A stretch of 64,000 bases of DNA from Nibrella saemangeumensis (GCF_039541915.1 NZ_BAABHD010000030.1:225379-289378); one strand, 5' to 3'. Shown: positions 33,114-43,521, numbered from the stretch's first letter. A program made the numbers and translations. Notes: generated from the letters alone by a model not told the origin.

Positions 33114-35444
33114 ATGTCTACTAACAACTACCCTTATACCCAATATCAGGTCTATGATCTGGATGATACGATCAATGTCCGGACGATTGTGATGCGGTAT
33201 CTGAAGTATTGGCCATGGTTTGTGCTGTCTCTGGTTACCGCGCTGACGGCTGCCTACGTCTACCTCTTGTATCAGCCGCCCATTTACAAAGTGCAGGCGG
33301 AGTTGTTGATCAAAGATGAGATGAAAGGTATGTACGGCCGGAGCGTCATGGAAGAGCTGGACAACTTTGCACCGAAAAAGGTGGTAGAAAATGAAGTGCT
33401 AGTGCTGAAAACCTACTCGCTTATGGACAAAGTGGTGAATAGATTAGGGTTAGATGTACATTATTACCAGCCAACTCGCTTTCGGGATCAGGAAATCTAT
33501 GATGCCTCTCCAATTCGGTTACTAGTAGAGAAGCCGCTGCCATCGCTATATTCTACACTGCTTACAGTATCATTTACAAATACTAATACAATCCGAATAA
33601 ATGATGTAACGTATCCCGTCAACCAGAGTATTCTAACGCCTTATGGTAAGTTACGGATATTTACCCGCCAGTCAATAAGCGCCAAAATAGAGCCAATTAA
33701 AATTTGGGTTATGCCCAGAGCGAGTGCGGTAAACAGCTATGTTGGCCGGTTGAATGTAGAACCCGCCAATAAAACGGCAACAGTTTTAGTTTTGAGTCTG
33801 GAAGATGAAGTGCCGGAAAAAGGACAGGCCGTGTTGAATCAACTCATAGAGGAATACAATCAGGCGGCTGTAGTAGATAAAAATCGGGTAGCCTCCAACA
33901 CACTAAAATTTATCGAAGACCGATTAGGCCTAATTTCTGGCGAGTTATCCAGTGTTGAAAAAGATGTTGAACTGTTTAAATCCAGAGAAGGAATTTCAGA
34001 CTTAGGTCAGCAGTCCAATGCGTTCCTGCAGACAATTCAACGAAACGACCAGAAACTAAATGAGGTGGACATTCAGCTTAGCTCCCTCAGTGATATTGAG
34101 CGATACATCCATAGCCGGGGAGATGGACAGGGTATAACTCCGGCTACCTTAGGTGTTAGTGATCCGCTGCTGTTGGGTTTATTGACCAAACTAACTGATT
34201 TAGAATTACAGCGGAGCCAGCTTGCCCGTACTACCCATGAGAATAACCCAATATTACTATCTCTTGATACACAGATAAGTAATACAAAGAAAAGTATATC
34301 CGAGAATATCCAAACCATGAAGCAGGTACTGACTAGTAATCGTCAGCAACTTACGGCCGTCAGCCGCCATCTGGAGGGCCAAATCAGGTCGATTCCAAAG
34401 AAGGAAAGAGCACTGCTGGATATAACCCGTCAGCAGTCAATCAAAAACAATTTATACACTTATCTCCTACAAAAGCGGGAGGAAACCGCTCTTTCATACG
34501 CATCCGCAGTATCTGACAGCCGGGTCATTGATATACCTCGGGCTATAGGGCCAATAAAACCGGTAAGGAGAAACATTTTTGCCGTTTTTGGATTATTCGG
34601 CCTACTTTTTCCAATAGGGTTGCTAACGCTTCGAAATGTCATAAAAAATAGAGTGCTGCAACGCTCAGATGTGGAGGATGTCACGCAAGTACCAATTTTA
34701 GGAGAAATTGTAGAGAATAAATCGAAAGAGGCCATGGTTGTTATGCCACGCAGTCGGTCAGTTATAGCAGAGCAAATCCGGACATTACGAACCAATCTCC
34801 AGTTCCTGCGCAGTAATGAAGATACAAGCCAGGTACTATTATTCACGTCAAGCATATCCGGAGAGGGTAAGTCATTCTTATCAATGAACCTGGGAGCCAG
34901 TTTGGCACTTGTAGACCAGCCTACAGTTATACTGGAGATGGACTTACGGAAACCTAAATTGCATACTTCATTGGGGATGCACAATAATTTAGGTATAAGC
35001 AACTATTTAATTGGTGAAGCCACTTTAGATGAAATACTTCAACCAGTGGGTAGTTATGATAATTATTGGATAATCACAAGCGGTCCGATACCACCAAATC
35101 CTGCAGAACTGTTGGCAAACACACGGTTACAAAAATTAATTACAGAATTGAGGGAGCGGTTTGCATATGTCATCATTGATTCCCCTCCAATTGGTTTGGT
35201 AACAGATGCTCAGTTGATTGCGAAATATGCAGATGCAACGCTCTTTATGGTTCGCCATGATCATACTCCAAAAAATTGTTTAAAAATGATTGACCTTTTG
35301 TATAAGGAACAACGATTTCAAAAACTTACTGTAATTCTTAATGGAGTAGGAGGTGGAGACTCATATTATTATAGTTCTAATTATGGCTACTATAATGATG
35401 GACCAGAAGTAGGATCAAAAAAATCTTTATTAAAAAAAAGGTGA
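33114..35444 (+). CDS. Wzc-type polysaccharide co-polymerase / tyrosine autokinase
   Basis: A 776-residue protein. The Wzz N-terminal domain has a first membrane helix near residue 35-52, a coiled-coil periplasmic region, and a second helix near 483-505. The BY-kinase domain has SGEGKSFLSMNLGAS, VILEMDLRKPKLH and YVIIDSPPIGLVTDAQL. The tail DSYYYSSNYGYYND is the tyrosine cluster. It would work with the adjacent Wza and the Wzx/Wzy system downstream to set chain length and drive export. It is paralogous to 11196-13568. Confidence 0.95.
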   Translation: MSTNNYPYTQYQVYDLDDTINVRTIVMRYLKYWPWFVLSLVTALTAAYVYLLYQPPIYKVQAELLIKDEMKGMYGRSVMEELDNFAPKKVVENEVLVLKTYSLMDKVVNRLGLDVHYYQPTRFRDQEIYDASPIRLLVEKPLPSLYSTLLTVSFTNTNTIRINDVTYPVNQSILTPYGKLRIFTRQSISAKIEPIKIWVMPRASAVNSYVGRLNVEPANKTATVLVLSLEDEVPEKGQAVLNQLIEEYNQAAVVDKNRVASNTLKFIEDRLGLISGELSSVEKDVELFKSREGISDLGQQSNAFLQTIQRNDQKLNEVDIQLSSLSDIERYIHSRGDGQGITPATLGVSDPLLLGLLTKLTDLELQRSQLARTTHENNPILLSLDTQISNTKKSISENIQTMKQVLTSNRQQLTAVSRHLEGQIRSIPKKERALLDITRQQSIKNNLYTYLLQKREETALSYASAVSDSRVIDIPRAIGPIKPVRRNIFAVFGLFGLLFPIGLLTLRNVIKNRVLQRSDVEDVTQVPILGEIVENKSKEAMVVMPRSRSVIAEQIRTLRTNLQFLRSNEDTSQVLLFTSSISGEGKSFLSMNLGASLALVDQPTVILEMDLRKPKLHTSLGMHNNLGISNYLIGEATLDEILQPVGSYDNYWIITSGPIPPNPAELLANTRLQKLITELRERFAYVIIDSPPIGLVTDAQLIAKYADATLFMVRHDHTPKNCLKMIDLLYKEQRFQKLTVILNGVGGGDSYYYSSNYGYYNDGPEVGSKKSLLKKR

Positions 35445-35504
35445 ATTTACAAAGACAAATATCGAAATAAGTGTATTGCAAAACTAATATTAAAAGTTTA
35501 AGCA

Positions 35505-36173
35505 ATGTTATCTTACATTATAAAGTACCGTGAGGAATTTAATCGGAAGGAGAGTCTCAAAGACGTTAAATTATCCAATGAATTAATCTGGAGTAAGCGG
35601 TTGTTTGACGTAATAGTATCAAGCGTAATCACCGTATTTCTTTTGACGTGGATGATACCTCTTTTTGGATTGATAATAAAATTAGACTCGCCTGGCCCAA
35701 TATTGTATGTTCAACCAAGAACAGGCCACAGAAGGCGAAGATTTAATTGTTTAAAATTTCGAACAATGAAGCACAATCCGAATGCTGAATTTAAACAAGC
35801 GACGAAAAACGATGTGAGAGTGACAGACTTCGGAAGTTTTCTAAGACGTACCAATCTAGATGAAATGCCTCAGTTTCTAAATGTTTTGTATGGAGAAATG
35901 AGTATAGTAGGACCAAGGCCGCATGCTATACAACATGACCAAGAATTCTGGCAAACAATACCAGATTTTGAACAAAGATACAAAGTAAAACCAGGCATTA
36001 CAGGAGTAGCACAAGTAAGAGGGCTAAGAGGTGAAACATCAGAATTATTATATATGAAGCATCGAGTTAAATTGGATATCTGGTATATCAATCGACAGTC
36101 ATTTAAATTAGATTTAAATGTATGTAGATGGACACTAGAAAAAATGTTAAAAGGTGATAATAAAGCTTGGTAA
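35505..36173 (+). CDS. Initiating sugar-phosphate transferase (polyprenyl-P HexNAc/hexose-1-P type)
   Basis: A 222-residue protein equal to the catalytic domain of WbaP/PglC-type enzymes. It has KRLFDVIVSSVITVFLLTW (reentrant membrane helix), LDSPGPILYVQPRTG, FNCLKFRTM, RTNLDEMPQFLNVLYGEMS and GPRP, then PGITGVAQVRGLRG. It transfers a sugar-1-phosphate from a UDP-sugar to undecaprenyl phosphate at the cytoplasmic membrane face, so it starts the repeat unit for the cluster. It is the short form without the N-terminal multi-helix region. Confidence 0.93.
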   Translation: MLSYIIKYREEFNRKESLKDVKLSNELIWSKRLFDVIVSSVITVFLLTWMIPLFGLIIKLDSPGPILYVQPRTGHRRRRFNCLKFRTMKHNPNAEFKQATKNDVRVTDFGSFLRRTNLDEMPQFLNVLYGEMSIVGPRPHAIQHDQEFWQTIPDFEQRYKVKPGITGVAQVRGLRGETSELLYMKHRVKLDIWYINRQSFKLDLNVCRWTLEKMLKGDNKAW

Positions 36174-36185
36174 AAAATATTAAGA

Positions 36186-37742
36186 ATGAGCATAGCGAAA
36201 AGGGTTTTAACGAATACAGGTATATTATATGCCAGAATGGCAATAACTATATTTATATCGTTATACTCAACAAGGATAATATTAGAAGCCTTAGGTACAG
36301 AAGATTATGGAATATATAACCTTATAGGTGGGTTTGTAGCCATGTTAGCTTTTCTAAACTCTGGAATGGCAGTAGCAACTCAAAGGTTTATATCATTTGC
36401 ACAAGGAAAAAAAGAATTAGAAGATTTGAAGATAATTTTTAACGTTAGTTTAATTCTCCATTTAATAATAGCAGCTTTTCTAATAATCTTTTTAAAAAGT
36501 ATAAGTAACATTATTTTTTCAAACTTTATTAAAATACCTGAAGAAAGGGTAGATGCTACTAAAATTATTTTTTTTGTATCTATTTTAAATACAGCATTTA
36601 CAATAATATCAGTTCCATATGAAGCTATAATAAATGCAAGAGAGAATATGTTAGTTTTTGCAATAGTAGGTATAATAGAATCAATTTTAAAACTAATTAT
36701 AGCGATTTATTTAATGGTATCAACATACGATAAATTAATAATTTATGGAACATTAATGGCAATGATGTCTTTTGTGATAATGATGGTAAAGTTGGTTTAT
36801 TGCCATATGAATTACCCAGAGTGTAATTTGAACGTAAAAACGTTTTTCAGATTAACAGTTTTCAAAGAAATGGCGGCATTTGCAGGTTGGTCCTTTTTAG
36901 GTTCTTCAACAAGCATTATATCAAACTATGGCCAAGGAATAGTAATGAACTTATTTTTTTCACCAAAAGTGAATGCAGCACAAGGAATAGCAAGTCAAGT
37001 AAGTGGGCAACTTGGAGTATTTTCAGTGACAATGCTAAAAGCGCTGAATCCTACAATTATGAAAAGCGAAGGTGCTGGAAATAGAAGTTTACTGCACAAC
37101 GCTACGTATATGGGTTGTAAAATCTCGTTTTTTCTTTTATCATTTATGTTAGTTCCATTCCTAGTTGAAACAGAGTACATTTTAAGAATTTGGTTAAAAT
37201 CTGTTCCAAATTATGCAGTAATATTTTGCCAATTATTATTAATTAGAAACTTAATTGAGCAACTTTTCATGCCATTAGTATCTAGTATATTTGCAGTGGG
37301 TAAAATAAAAATGTTTCAAATCGTAGCTGCAATCATAACGCTTTTACCTCTACCAATAAGCTTTTACTCATATAAATATGGATTCCAAGTATATAGCTTA
37401 TATATAATTTATATATTTTATTCAATTATAGCATCTTTAAACATCCTATACTTTACAAAAAAGTATTGTGGAATTTCTTTAAATCAATTTGCAAAGGAAA
37501 TTATAATACGCTGTATAAGTGCGTTGGGAATAATATTTATTTTAGCGATACTGCCGAAATTTTTAATGAATGAAGGTATCATAAGATTATTAGCAGTTCT
37601 ATTTACAAGTTCAATCTCATCATTAATTATTATTTGGATGATTGGTTTTACGAAAATGGAAAAGGAAAGAATACTGGAGATTGTAAGTAGAATAAAATAT
37701 GAAGTAAGTCCCAAAATAAAAGGGCTATTAAACTACGTATAA
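36186..37742 (+). CDS. Wzx-type polysaccharide flippase
   Basis: A 518-residue membrane protein with about 14 predicted helices. It begins MSIAKRVLTNTGILYARMAI and includes LYSTRIILEALGTEDYGIYN, typical of polysaccharide-transport MATE-like flippases. It would flip undecaprenyl-diphosphate-linked repeat units across the inner membrane. It lies 12 nt after the initiating transferase and before glycosyltransferases and the Wzy gene (42200), which completes a Wzx/Wzy pathway. The gene is very AT-rich compared with wza and wzc upstream. Confidence 0.9.
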   Translation: MSIAKRVLTNTGILYARMAITIFISLYSTRIILEALGTEDYGIYNLIGGFVAMLAFLNSGMAVATQRFISFAQGKKELEDLKIIFNVSLILHLIIAAFLIIFLKSISNIIFSNFIKIPEERVDATKIIFFVSILNTAFTIISVPYEAIINARENMLVFAIVGIIESILKLIIAIYLMVSTYDKLIIYGTLMAMMSFVIMMVKLVYCHMNYPECNLNVKTFFRLTVFKEMAAFAGWSFLGSSTSIISNYGQGIVMNLFFSPKVNAAQGIASQVSGQLGVFSVTMLKALNPTIMKSEGAGNRSLLHNATYMGCKISFFLLSFMLVPFLVETEYILRIWLKSVPNYAVIFCQLLLIRNLIEQLFMPLVSSIFAVGKIKMFQIVAAIITLLPLPISFYSYKYGFQVYSLYIIYIFYSIIASLNILYFTKKYCGISLNQFAKEIIIRCISALGIIFILAILPKFLMNEGIIRLLAVLFTSSISSLIIIWMIGFTKMEKERILEIVSRIKYEVSPKIKGLLNYV

Positions 37743-37796
37743 ATAAATTTAGAAAAGAAAATTATTTTAATTTTTACGAGCTGAAAATAAAAAGAA

Positions 37797-38756
37797 ATGT
37801 TTACAATAGTAATACCGTTATATAACAAGGCACATACAATTAAAGATACTTTAGATAGCGTGCTCTTACAAACTTATGAAAATTACGAAGTAGTTATAGT
37901 AGATGATGGATCGACTGATGAAGGAGTGGAAGTAATCAAAAAATATACAAAAGATCAAAGAATAAAGATTATAAACCAAAAGAACTTAGGTGTAAGCGCG
38001 GCAAGAAATTTAGGTGTTGAAAAGGCAAAATATGAATATATAGCCTTTTTAGATGGAGATGATGAATGGAAGCCAGAATACCTTAAAATCATGAAAGAGG
38101 CAATCTGCGAGTATCCTAAAGCAGGTATGGTTTGCTGTGCGGGATATGGTAAACACAAAGGTGGATCAACAAGTGTAAGAATTGCTAAAAGGTACACTGG
38201 AATGATTAAAGAAATAGACTTTTTCCAGAATCCACATGTTTTTTTACATACAAGTGCAACAGTTGTGAAAAAAAAAGAATTTAAAGAAGCAGGTGGCTTT
38301 CCTAATGGAATGAAAAGAAATGAGGATTTTGCTTTCTTCTTTACTCTAGCTTTACAAACACCAGTAGTATATTGTGGTATACCTTTGAGTATTTATAATC
38401 ATGGAGTGAAAGGACAAGCAACAAGTACGGAATCTGAGAAAGTTATATCAGATATAATAGAACGTTTTAATTATGTATATAAGAATTGGTTAAAAAGTAG
38501 CCCAATGAATATCTCATGTAAAATATTTATGAAATATGAGATACGGCATTACTTTATAAATGAATTGAGAAAAAACAATTATGAATCATTATACTATTTT
38601 TTAAACAATCTACATCCTGGATTATTAGGAATGTTTTCACCTCATGAAATAAATATTTATAAAAGTAAAGGAGCAAGGTACATAGGAATTATTTGCATAC
38701 TTTTAACAAAATTAAGGTGGCGAATTCGTTTGTATCCGAGAGTTGGAGAAGTTTAG
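37797..38756 (+). CDS. GT2-family glycosyltransferase
   Basis: A 319-residue GT-A protein: MFTIVIPLYNKAHTIKDTLD, VVIVDDGSTDEGVEVI (about residue 35-50), YIAFLDGDDEWKPEYL (DxD, about residue 82-97) and GGFPNGMKRNEDFAFF. It probably adds one sugar to the lipid-linked repeat unit. It is AT-rich like its neighbours and co-oriented with wzx, 54 nt upstream. Confidence 0.88.
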   Translation: MFTIVIPLYNKAHTIKDTLDSVLLQTYENYEVVIVDDGSTDEGVEVIKKYTKDQRIKIINQKNLGVSAARNLGVEKAKYEYIAFLDGDDEWKPEYLKIMKEAICEYPKAGMVCCAGYGKHKGGSTSVRIAKRYTGMIKEIDFFQNPHVFLHTSATVVKKKEFKEAGGFPNGMKRNEDFAFFFTLALQTPVVYCGIPLSIYNHGVKGQATSTESEKVISDIIERFNYVYKNWLKSSPMNISCKIFMKYEIRHYFINELRKNNYESLYYFLNNLHPGLLGMFSPHEINIYKSKGARYIGIICILLTKLRWRIRLYPRVGEV

Positions 38757-38866
38757 TGAAACTCAACTTCTTTTACCAGATATGGGATAAGAAAGTGAGC
38801 TTTTAATGATAAATAAAAGTCAAAAAGTTTTTTAGTAAGAAATATGCATGTAAAGAGCTTCATTGT

Positions 38867-39865
38867 ATGAATGCAAAGAAAACTTTAGAAAAGGTAAAGA
38901 TAAAATCTTGGCAAAGAATAGTTACTATATCTAGAAGAAAAGGTTACGACCATTTGCTTTATAGATCTTTCTGGCACTATAAGACAAATCCAATTCAAAA
39001 GTTAAGTACTGAAAGTAATTACTTCACCTGTATACCGAATAAATACGCAGGAATTGGCCATCAACTCGCCAACTGGATTGCAGGTTACTGGTTTGCTCGT
39101 TATTTTAATTTAAATTTTGCCCATACTCCTTTTCCAAACCAAAAGTGGGAGTCTTTTCTTGGTTTTTATGAGAATGAAATTTCTGTTGATTTCTTAGTTA
39201 AACAACAAGGATATAGGAGGGTACGTATCCCATTATTTGATGAGAATAGATTTAGCCAAATTGAATTAATAAAGAAAATTATAAGTTCTTATAGTGACCA
39301 GAAAGTTGTGTTTATTGCAGAACAAGATCAATTTTATCATAATCAATATGGAGTTATTTTCGATTTACAAAAGAAGTTCTACAACTCAGAAGCCAGAAAA
39401 CAAGATAAATTAATATACTCTAAAGATAACTTTAATATTGCAATTCATATACGAAGGGGAGATATTGCTATTGGTCAAGAAAACCTAAATGATAATCTTA
39501 CCATGAGATGGTTGGACAATAAGTATTATCACAATGTACTACTCAATGCATTAAAAATAATACCCAAAGATAAACTAGTAAGTGTTTACTTATTTTCACA
39601 AGGTAAAGAAGATGAGTTTAGTTCTTTTAAAGAATTTGGCAACGTCCATCTCTGCTTAAACATGAATGATCAACAGTCCTTTCTACATATGATTTATGCA
39701 GATCTATTGATAACGAGCCGGAGTTCCTTCTCGTATAAACCTGCTTTGCTGAATAGAAGTATTAAAATTTGTCCTATAACCTTTTGGCATGGTTATCCGA
39801 ATACTAAAGATTGGGTTTTGGCAGAAGAGGATGGAAGTTTTAGCCTTTGCATTAACAAGCAATAG
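38867..39865 (+). CDS. Fucosyltransferase-like protein (GT11/NodZ-like)
   Basis: A 332-residue protein. Near residue 67-80, NKYAGIGHQLANWIAG is an R/GxGNQ-type acceptor loop. IAIHIRRGDI near residue 198-207 is the GDP-sugar-binding HxRRGD motif shared by GT11 alpha-1,2-, GT23 and NodZ fucosyltransferases. A late block, ADLLITSRSSFSYKPALLN, matches the S-x-F-S motif of the family. GDP-fucose is therefore the likely donor. A Gmd for its synthesis is encoded at 50403, while the GDP-fucose synthase partner is not in this window. Confidence 0.75.
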   Translation: MNAKKTLEKVKIKSWQRIVTISRRKGYDHLLYRSFWHYKTNPIQKLSTESNYFTCIPNKYAGIGHQLANWIAGYWFARYFNLNFAHTPFPNQKWESFLGFYENEISVDFLVKQQGYRRVRIPLFDENRFSQIELIKKIISSYSDQKVVFIAEQDQFYHNQYGVIFDLQKKFYNSEARKQDKLIYSKDNFNIAIHIRRGDIAIGQENLNDNLTMRWLDNKYYHNVLLNALKIIPKDKLVSVYLFSQGKEDEFSSFKEFGNVHLCLNMNDQQSFLHMIYADLLITSRSSFSYKPALLNRSIKICPITFWHGYPNTKDWVLAEEDGSFSLCINKQ

Positions 39866-39871
39866 AATTTT

Positions 39872-40834
39872 ATGGACCAAATATCAATAAAAGTATTAAA
39901 GTCCTTAAGGGGGATATATTCTAAATTCAGCCATAATTCCGTTAAAAGTGGAAGAAATTGGCATATGTTCTCAAATAAATTTTATTCAAATGAGCTTATT
40001 TTCCAAAGATTGATGAGCAAAGAACCATGTATGATTGGTAGGATTGGAGCTACAGAAATGCTATGTCTAGTAAATTATTTGGGAGTAATGCAAAATAATA
40101 AAAAATGGATAGACTTTGTTAAGACTAATTCACTGCCATGGTGGTGGGAGGATTCAACACTTAAGCAAATGGAGAAGTGGAGTGGCTTTTTTCCCGCTCA
40201 AAAAAATAAAATTGAGGAATTTTGTAAGTTAATGCTAGATGACCTTCAAGAAGTTGATATTTTAGGCTCTTGGTTAAATCAAGAAGTTTATTTAGAAGAT
40301 AGACTTATAAATGCAAAGAAGGTAGTCTTAGAGGATCTTGAGCCTTTTTTTGCACCTAACCCTTGGACAAAGGCTTTAGAAGGTAAAAACGTTTTAGTAG
40401 TCCACCCCTTTTCAGAAACTATAAAGCTACAATACGAAAAGAGAGAGTTCCTATTTTCTAATCAATTATTACCAGAATTTAACTTAAGCACTGTTAAAGC
40501 TGTTCAAAGTATTGCGGGTGAAAGTACAGAATTTGAGGATTGGTTTGATGCGTTGAAGTGGATGAAGTTTCAAATTGATAATATAAATTATGACATCTGT
40601 ATAATTGGATGCGGAGCATATGGCTTTCCTTTAGCGGCTCACGTAAAGCGTATGGGAAAAAAAGCGGTACATCTTGCAGGTGCAACTCAACTTCTTTTTG
40701 GAATAAAAGGAAAGCGTTGGGAAAAATTTATTGTTTGGCCATATGTCAATTTGTTTAACGAGCATTGGGTTCGCCCTGGTGAGAATGAAAAACCTCAAAA
40801 CGCCAATATTGTTGAAGGCGCATGTTACTGGTAG
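39872..40834 (+). CDS. Polysaccharide-locus protein, possibly GT-D-fold glycosyltransferase
   Basis: A 320-residue soluble protein without signal or membrane segments. PCMIGRIGATEMLCLVNYLG near residue 50-69 and CIIGCGAYGFPLAAHVKRMG near 246-265 are the most conserved-looking blocks, the latter followed by HLAGATQLLFGIKGKRW. The pattern is reminiscent of GT-D (DUF1792-like) glycosyltransferases, whose RFGDGE motif would correspond to GRIGATE here. The assignment is weak. It follows the fucosyltransferase-like gene by 6 nt and so is in the same operon. Confidence 0.5.
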   Translation: MDQISIKVLKSLRGIYSKFSHNSVKSGRNWHMFSNKFYSNELIFQRLMSKEPCMIGRIGATEMLCLVNYLGVMQNNKKWIDFVKTNSLPWWWEDSTLKQMEKWSGFFPAQKNKIEEFCKLMLDDLQEVDILGSWLNQEVYLEDRLINAKKVVLEDLEPFFAPNPWTKALEGKNVLVVHPFSETIKLQYEKREFLFSNQLLPEFNLSTVKAVQSIAGESTEFEDWFDALKWMKFQIDNINYDICIIGCGAYGFPLAAHVKRMGKKAVHLAGATQLLFGIKGKRWEKFIVWPYVNLFNEHWVRPGENEKPQNANIVEGACYW

Positions 40835-40849
40835 ATATAAAAGAGAACA

Positions 40850-41560
40850 ATGAAAAAGCTATTAACAAGGATCACATATGCACCTTTAGGACTCATTAAA
40901 GCTATATTATTTAAAGCAAATGATATGGCCCGCGATTATGAAAATAGGCGCCGTTTTCCATTTGCCATCATAGATCCTAATTGTTGCTTTTCATCAGAAA
41001 CAACAGTTGGAATTCATTCTCATATTCTATCAGGAGCTTGTATCAACAATAGTAAGGTTGGTTGTTACTCGTATATTAGCAGAAATACCTTAATCCAAAA
41101 TACAACTATTGGAAACTATTGCTCCATCTCTAATGACGTGATAATTGGCCTTGGTGCACATCCTTTAAGTTTGTTTTCTACTTCTCCTGTTTTCTATAAA
41201 GTAAAGAACACTTTAAAGGTAGAAGTAATTGAAAAAAATATAAACTTTCATGAATATAAAGACATCTTTATAGGAAGTGACGTGTGGATTGGTGCACGGG
41301 CTATAGTTATGGATGGTGTAAAGATTAACCATGGAGCCGTTATAGCTGCTGGAGCAGTTGTTACCAAAGATGTTCCTGCTTATTCAATCGTAGGTGGAGT
41401 GCCTGCTAAGGTTATTAAATATAGATTTCCAGAAGAAGTACGCAATGCTCTTTTGGAAACAGAGTGGTGGACAAAAAAGGCTGAAGATGTAGAAAAAGAA
41501 AAAGAAATTTTACTAGCAATTTGCAAAGGCAAGGCTCCTTTTATAAACGACATAATCTAA
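40850..41560 (+). CDS. CatB-type hexapeptide-repeat acyltransferase
   Basis: A 236-residue protein with left-handed beta-helix repeats (hexapeptide pattern in VGIHSHILSGACINNSKVG) and the xenobiotic/sugar acetyltransferase block IGSDVWIGARAIVMDGVKIN. AAGAVVTKDVPAYSIVGGVP and AKVIKYRF follow. It would transfer an acetyl or similar group from acetyl-CoA to a sugar. The stop codon overlaps the next gene's start (TAATG), so translation is coupled. Confidence 0.87.
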   Translation: MKKLLTRITYAPLGLIKAILFKANDMARDYENRRRFPFAIIDPNCCFSSETTVGIHSHILSGACINNSKVGCYSYISRNTLIQNTTIGNYCSISNDVIIGLGAHPLSLFSTSPVFYKVKNTLKVEVIEKNINFHEYKDIFIGSDVWIGARAIVMDGVKINHGAVIAAGAVVTKDVPAYSIVGGVPAKVIKYRFPEEVRNALLETEWWTKKAEDVEKEKEILLAICKGKAPFINDII

Positions 41561-42186
41561 TGCGAAGAATAATATTTGTCTACTTTTTCAAATTTTGTCG
41601 TAATTATTTTCGTAGAATTACAAACGTAATTGACTACCTTCTTTGTTATATTGTTTTCTATGGCCAAAATATTAAATTTCAAGATTTTAAAACTAAAGGG
41701 CTTCCATTCGTATCTATCGCTTTAGGTGGCCATTGTGAAATTGGCAGTGGATTCAAAATGAATAATGGTTTGATTAATAATCCTATTGGTAGTTCAAATC
41801 GTTGCATTTTGTTTGTTGATAAAGGAGCAAAATTAAAGATTGGTAATAATGTAGGTATTAGCCAAACTTCTATTATATGCCATCATCACATAACTTTAGG
41901 TAACTTCGTTAAAGTTGGTGGTGGCGTTCGTATATTCGATACTGATTTCCATGCAATCTCTCCAACGATTCGAAAAGATTCAAAGCTTGATCATCATTAT
42001 AAATCTAATCGCGCTGTCTTCATTAAAGACAATGTCTTCATTGGTGCGTTCTCAACGATTCTTAAAGGTGTTACAATTGGGGAAAATTCTATTGTAGGTG
42101 CTTGCTCAGTTGTAACTAAGGATATACCAGATAATGAGGTTTGGGCAGGAAATCCAGCAAAAAGGATTAAAAGTTTAACACCTTAA
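41560..42186 (+). CDS. Hexapeptide-repeat sugar O-acyltransferase
   Basis: A 208-residue protein from the ATG at 41560, MRRIIFVYFFKFCRNYFRR. Left-handed beta-helix repeats include IGSGFKMNNGLINNPIGSS and LKIGNNVGISQTSIICHHH, the latter containing the catalytic His region. The C-terminal block is AFSTILKGVTIGENSIVGAC, followed by VVTKDIPDNEVWAGNPAKRI. It is related to WbbJ/LacA-type acetyltransferases. It overlaps the preceding acyltransferase gene by one nucleotide. Confidence 0.85.
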   Translation: MRRIIFVYFFKFCRNYFRRITNVIDYLLCYIVFYGQNIKFQDFKTKGLPFVSIALGGHCEIGSGFKMNNGLINNPIGSSNRCILFVDKGAKLKIGNNVGISQTSIICHHHITLGNFVKVGGGVRIFDTDFHAISPTIRKDSKLDHHYKSNRAVFIKDNVFIGAFSTILKGVTIGENSIVGACSVVTKDIPDNEVWAGNPAKRIKSLTP

Positions 42187-42199
42187 TAATTTCTAGGCT

Positions 42200-43498
42200 A
42201 TGAGTTTATTAAGAATTTTATCATTTTTTATATTGCTAATTTCGATTTATTCAATTAACCAATGGTCAAAATATCCTATAGGGAATACTTCATTTTGGTG
42301 GATATTGGACGCAATAATTTTATTTATTTTTATTAAAATAAAGAATCCTATATTTGGAAATAAAAAAAGAAAAAATGTCTTCACAATAAAGTTATACCTT
42401 TTTTGGATTTCTATATGCCTTATTAGAGGTCTTTTCGTTGCTGAAAATTATTGGGAGTGGAAAAACCTTATTGGAATGGGAATGGTTCTTTTGCTGCCTT
42501 TAGCAGTCAATATGTCTAGTAATGAAAGAATTATTCAAACTATCTTAGCAACTTGGGTAAAATTCGCTTTACCAAGTTTTTTCTTGTTTTTACCTTTTTT
42601 TATTTATGGAGACGCTATAGGCCGTTATTTAGTGCCAATTAGCTTTTTGCTTTTATTTTTTCCTGTTATTCAAAACAAATGGAAAATTCTTATTATATCT
42701 TTTAGTTTGTTTGTTTTGTTAAGTGATTTGGCAGCTAGAAGTAATATAATCAAATTTATTGTTCCATTTATTTTTTCAGTTTTGTATTACTTTCGGCTAT
42801 TTTTATCGGTTAAATTTTTTGAACTTATTCGGTTACTTTTATGTCTTTTACCGATATGCCTTTTTTATACAGGAATAACAGGAATCTTTAATGTTTTCAA
42901 AATAGACGAGTATATAGGTGAGGAGTTTACTACTACATCTATTGAAGTTGGCGAAAAAGTAGAACAAAACCTTAAAGTTGATACTCGTACTTTTCTTTAT
43001 ATCGAAGTTTTAAGTTCCGCTCTAAAAAACGATTACTATTGGTTTGGTAGAACCCCTGCCCGTGGGAATGAATCAGCTTCTTTTGGTTCTATTGCATTGG
43101 AAGAGTTAAAAACTGGCAAGATGGAGCGATTCTCTAATGAAGTTTCTATTTTAAATATTTTTACTTGGACTGGAGTAATTGGCGTGGTACTCTACTTTTT
43201 TATTTTTTATCACTCTTCTTATCTAGCAATTAATAAATCTAATAATTTCATCATTAAAATTATTGGGCTTTGTGTTACATTTCGCTGGGCTTATGCGTGG
43301 GTCGAAGATTTCAGTTTATTCGACCTTTCTAATATTTTTCTTTGGATTATGATAGGCATGTGCTATTCAGTACGCTTTAGGGCAATGTCAGATAATGATA
43401 TTACTATTTGGATAAGAGGTGTTTTTGATAAACGTTATCACTTTATCCCTAAAATAGATTACGACAAATCCGTACGTAACAATGCACCTTTATATTAA
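42200..43498 (+). CDS. Wzy-like O-antigen/EPS polymerase
   Basis: A 432-residue, strongly hydrophobic protein with about 10-12 predicted membrane helices and a large hydrophilic loop around residues 235-310 (containing RTFLYIEVLSS and WFGRTPARGNESASFG). That layout and loop position fit Wzy polymerases, which share little sequence. It would polymerise the flipped repeat units at the periplasmic face. The position after Wzx and glycosyltransferases supports this. Confidence 0.75.
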   Translation: MSLLRILSFFILLISIYSINQWSKYPIGNTSFWWILDAIILFIFIKIKNPIFGNKKRKNVFTIKLYLFWISICLIRGLFVAENYWEWKNLIGMGMVLLLPLAVNMSSNERIIQTILATWVKFALPSFFLFLPFFIYGDAIGRYLVPISFLLLFFPVIQNKWKILIISFSLFVLLSDLAARSNIIKFIVPFIFSVLYYFRLFLSVKFFELIRLLLCLLPICLFYTGITGIFNVFKIDEYIGEEFTTTSIEVGEKVEQNLKVDTRTFLYIEVLSSALKNDYYWFGRTPARGNESASFGSIALEELKTGKMERFSNEVSILNIFTWTGVIGVVLYFFIFYHSSYLAINKSNNFIIKIIGLCVTFRWAYAWVEDFSLFDLSNIFLWIMIGMCYSVRFRAMSDNDITIWIRGVFDKRYHFIPKIDYDKSVRNNAPLY

Positions 43499-43521
43499 TC
43501 ACGATTATAATACTTTATTTT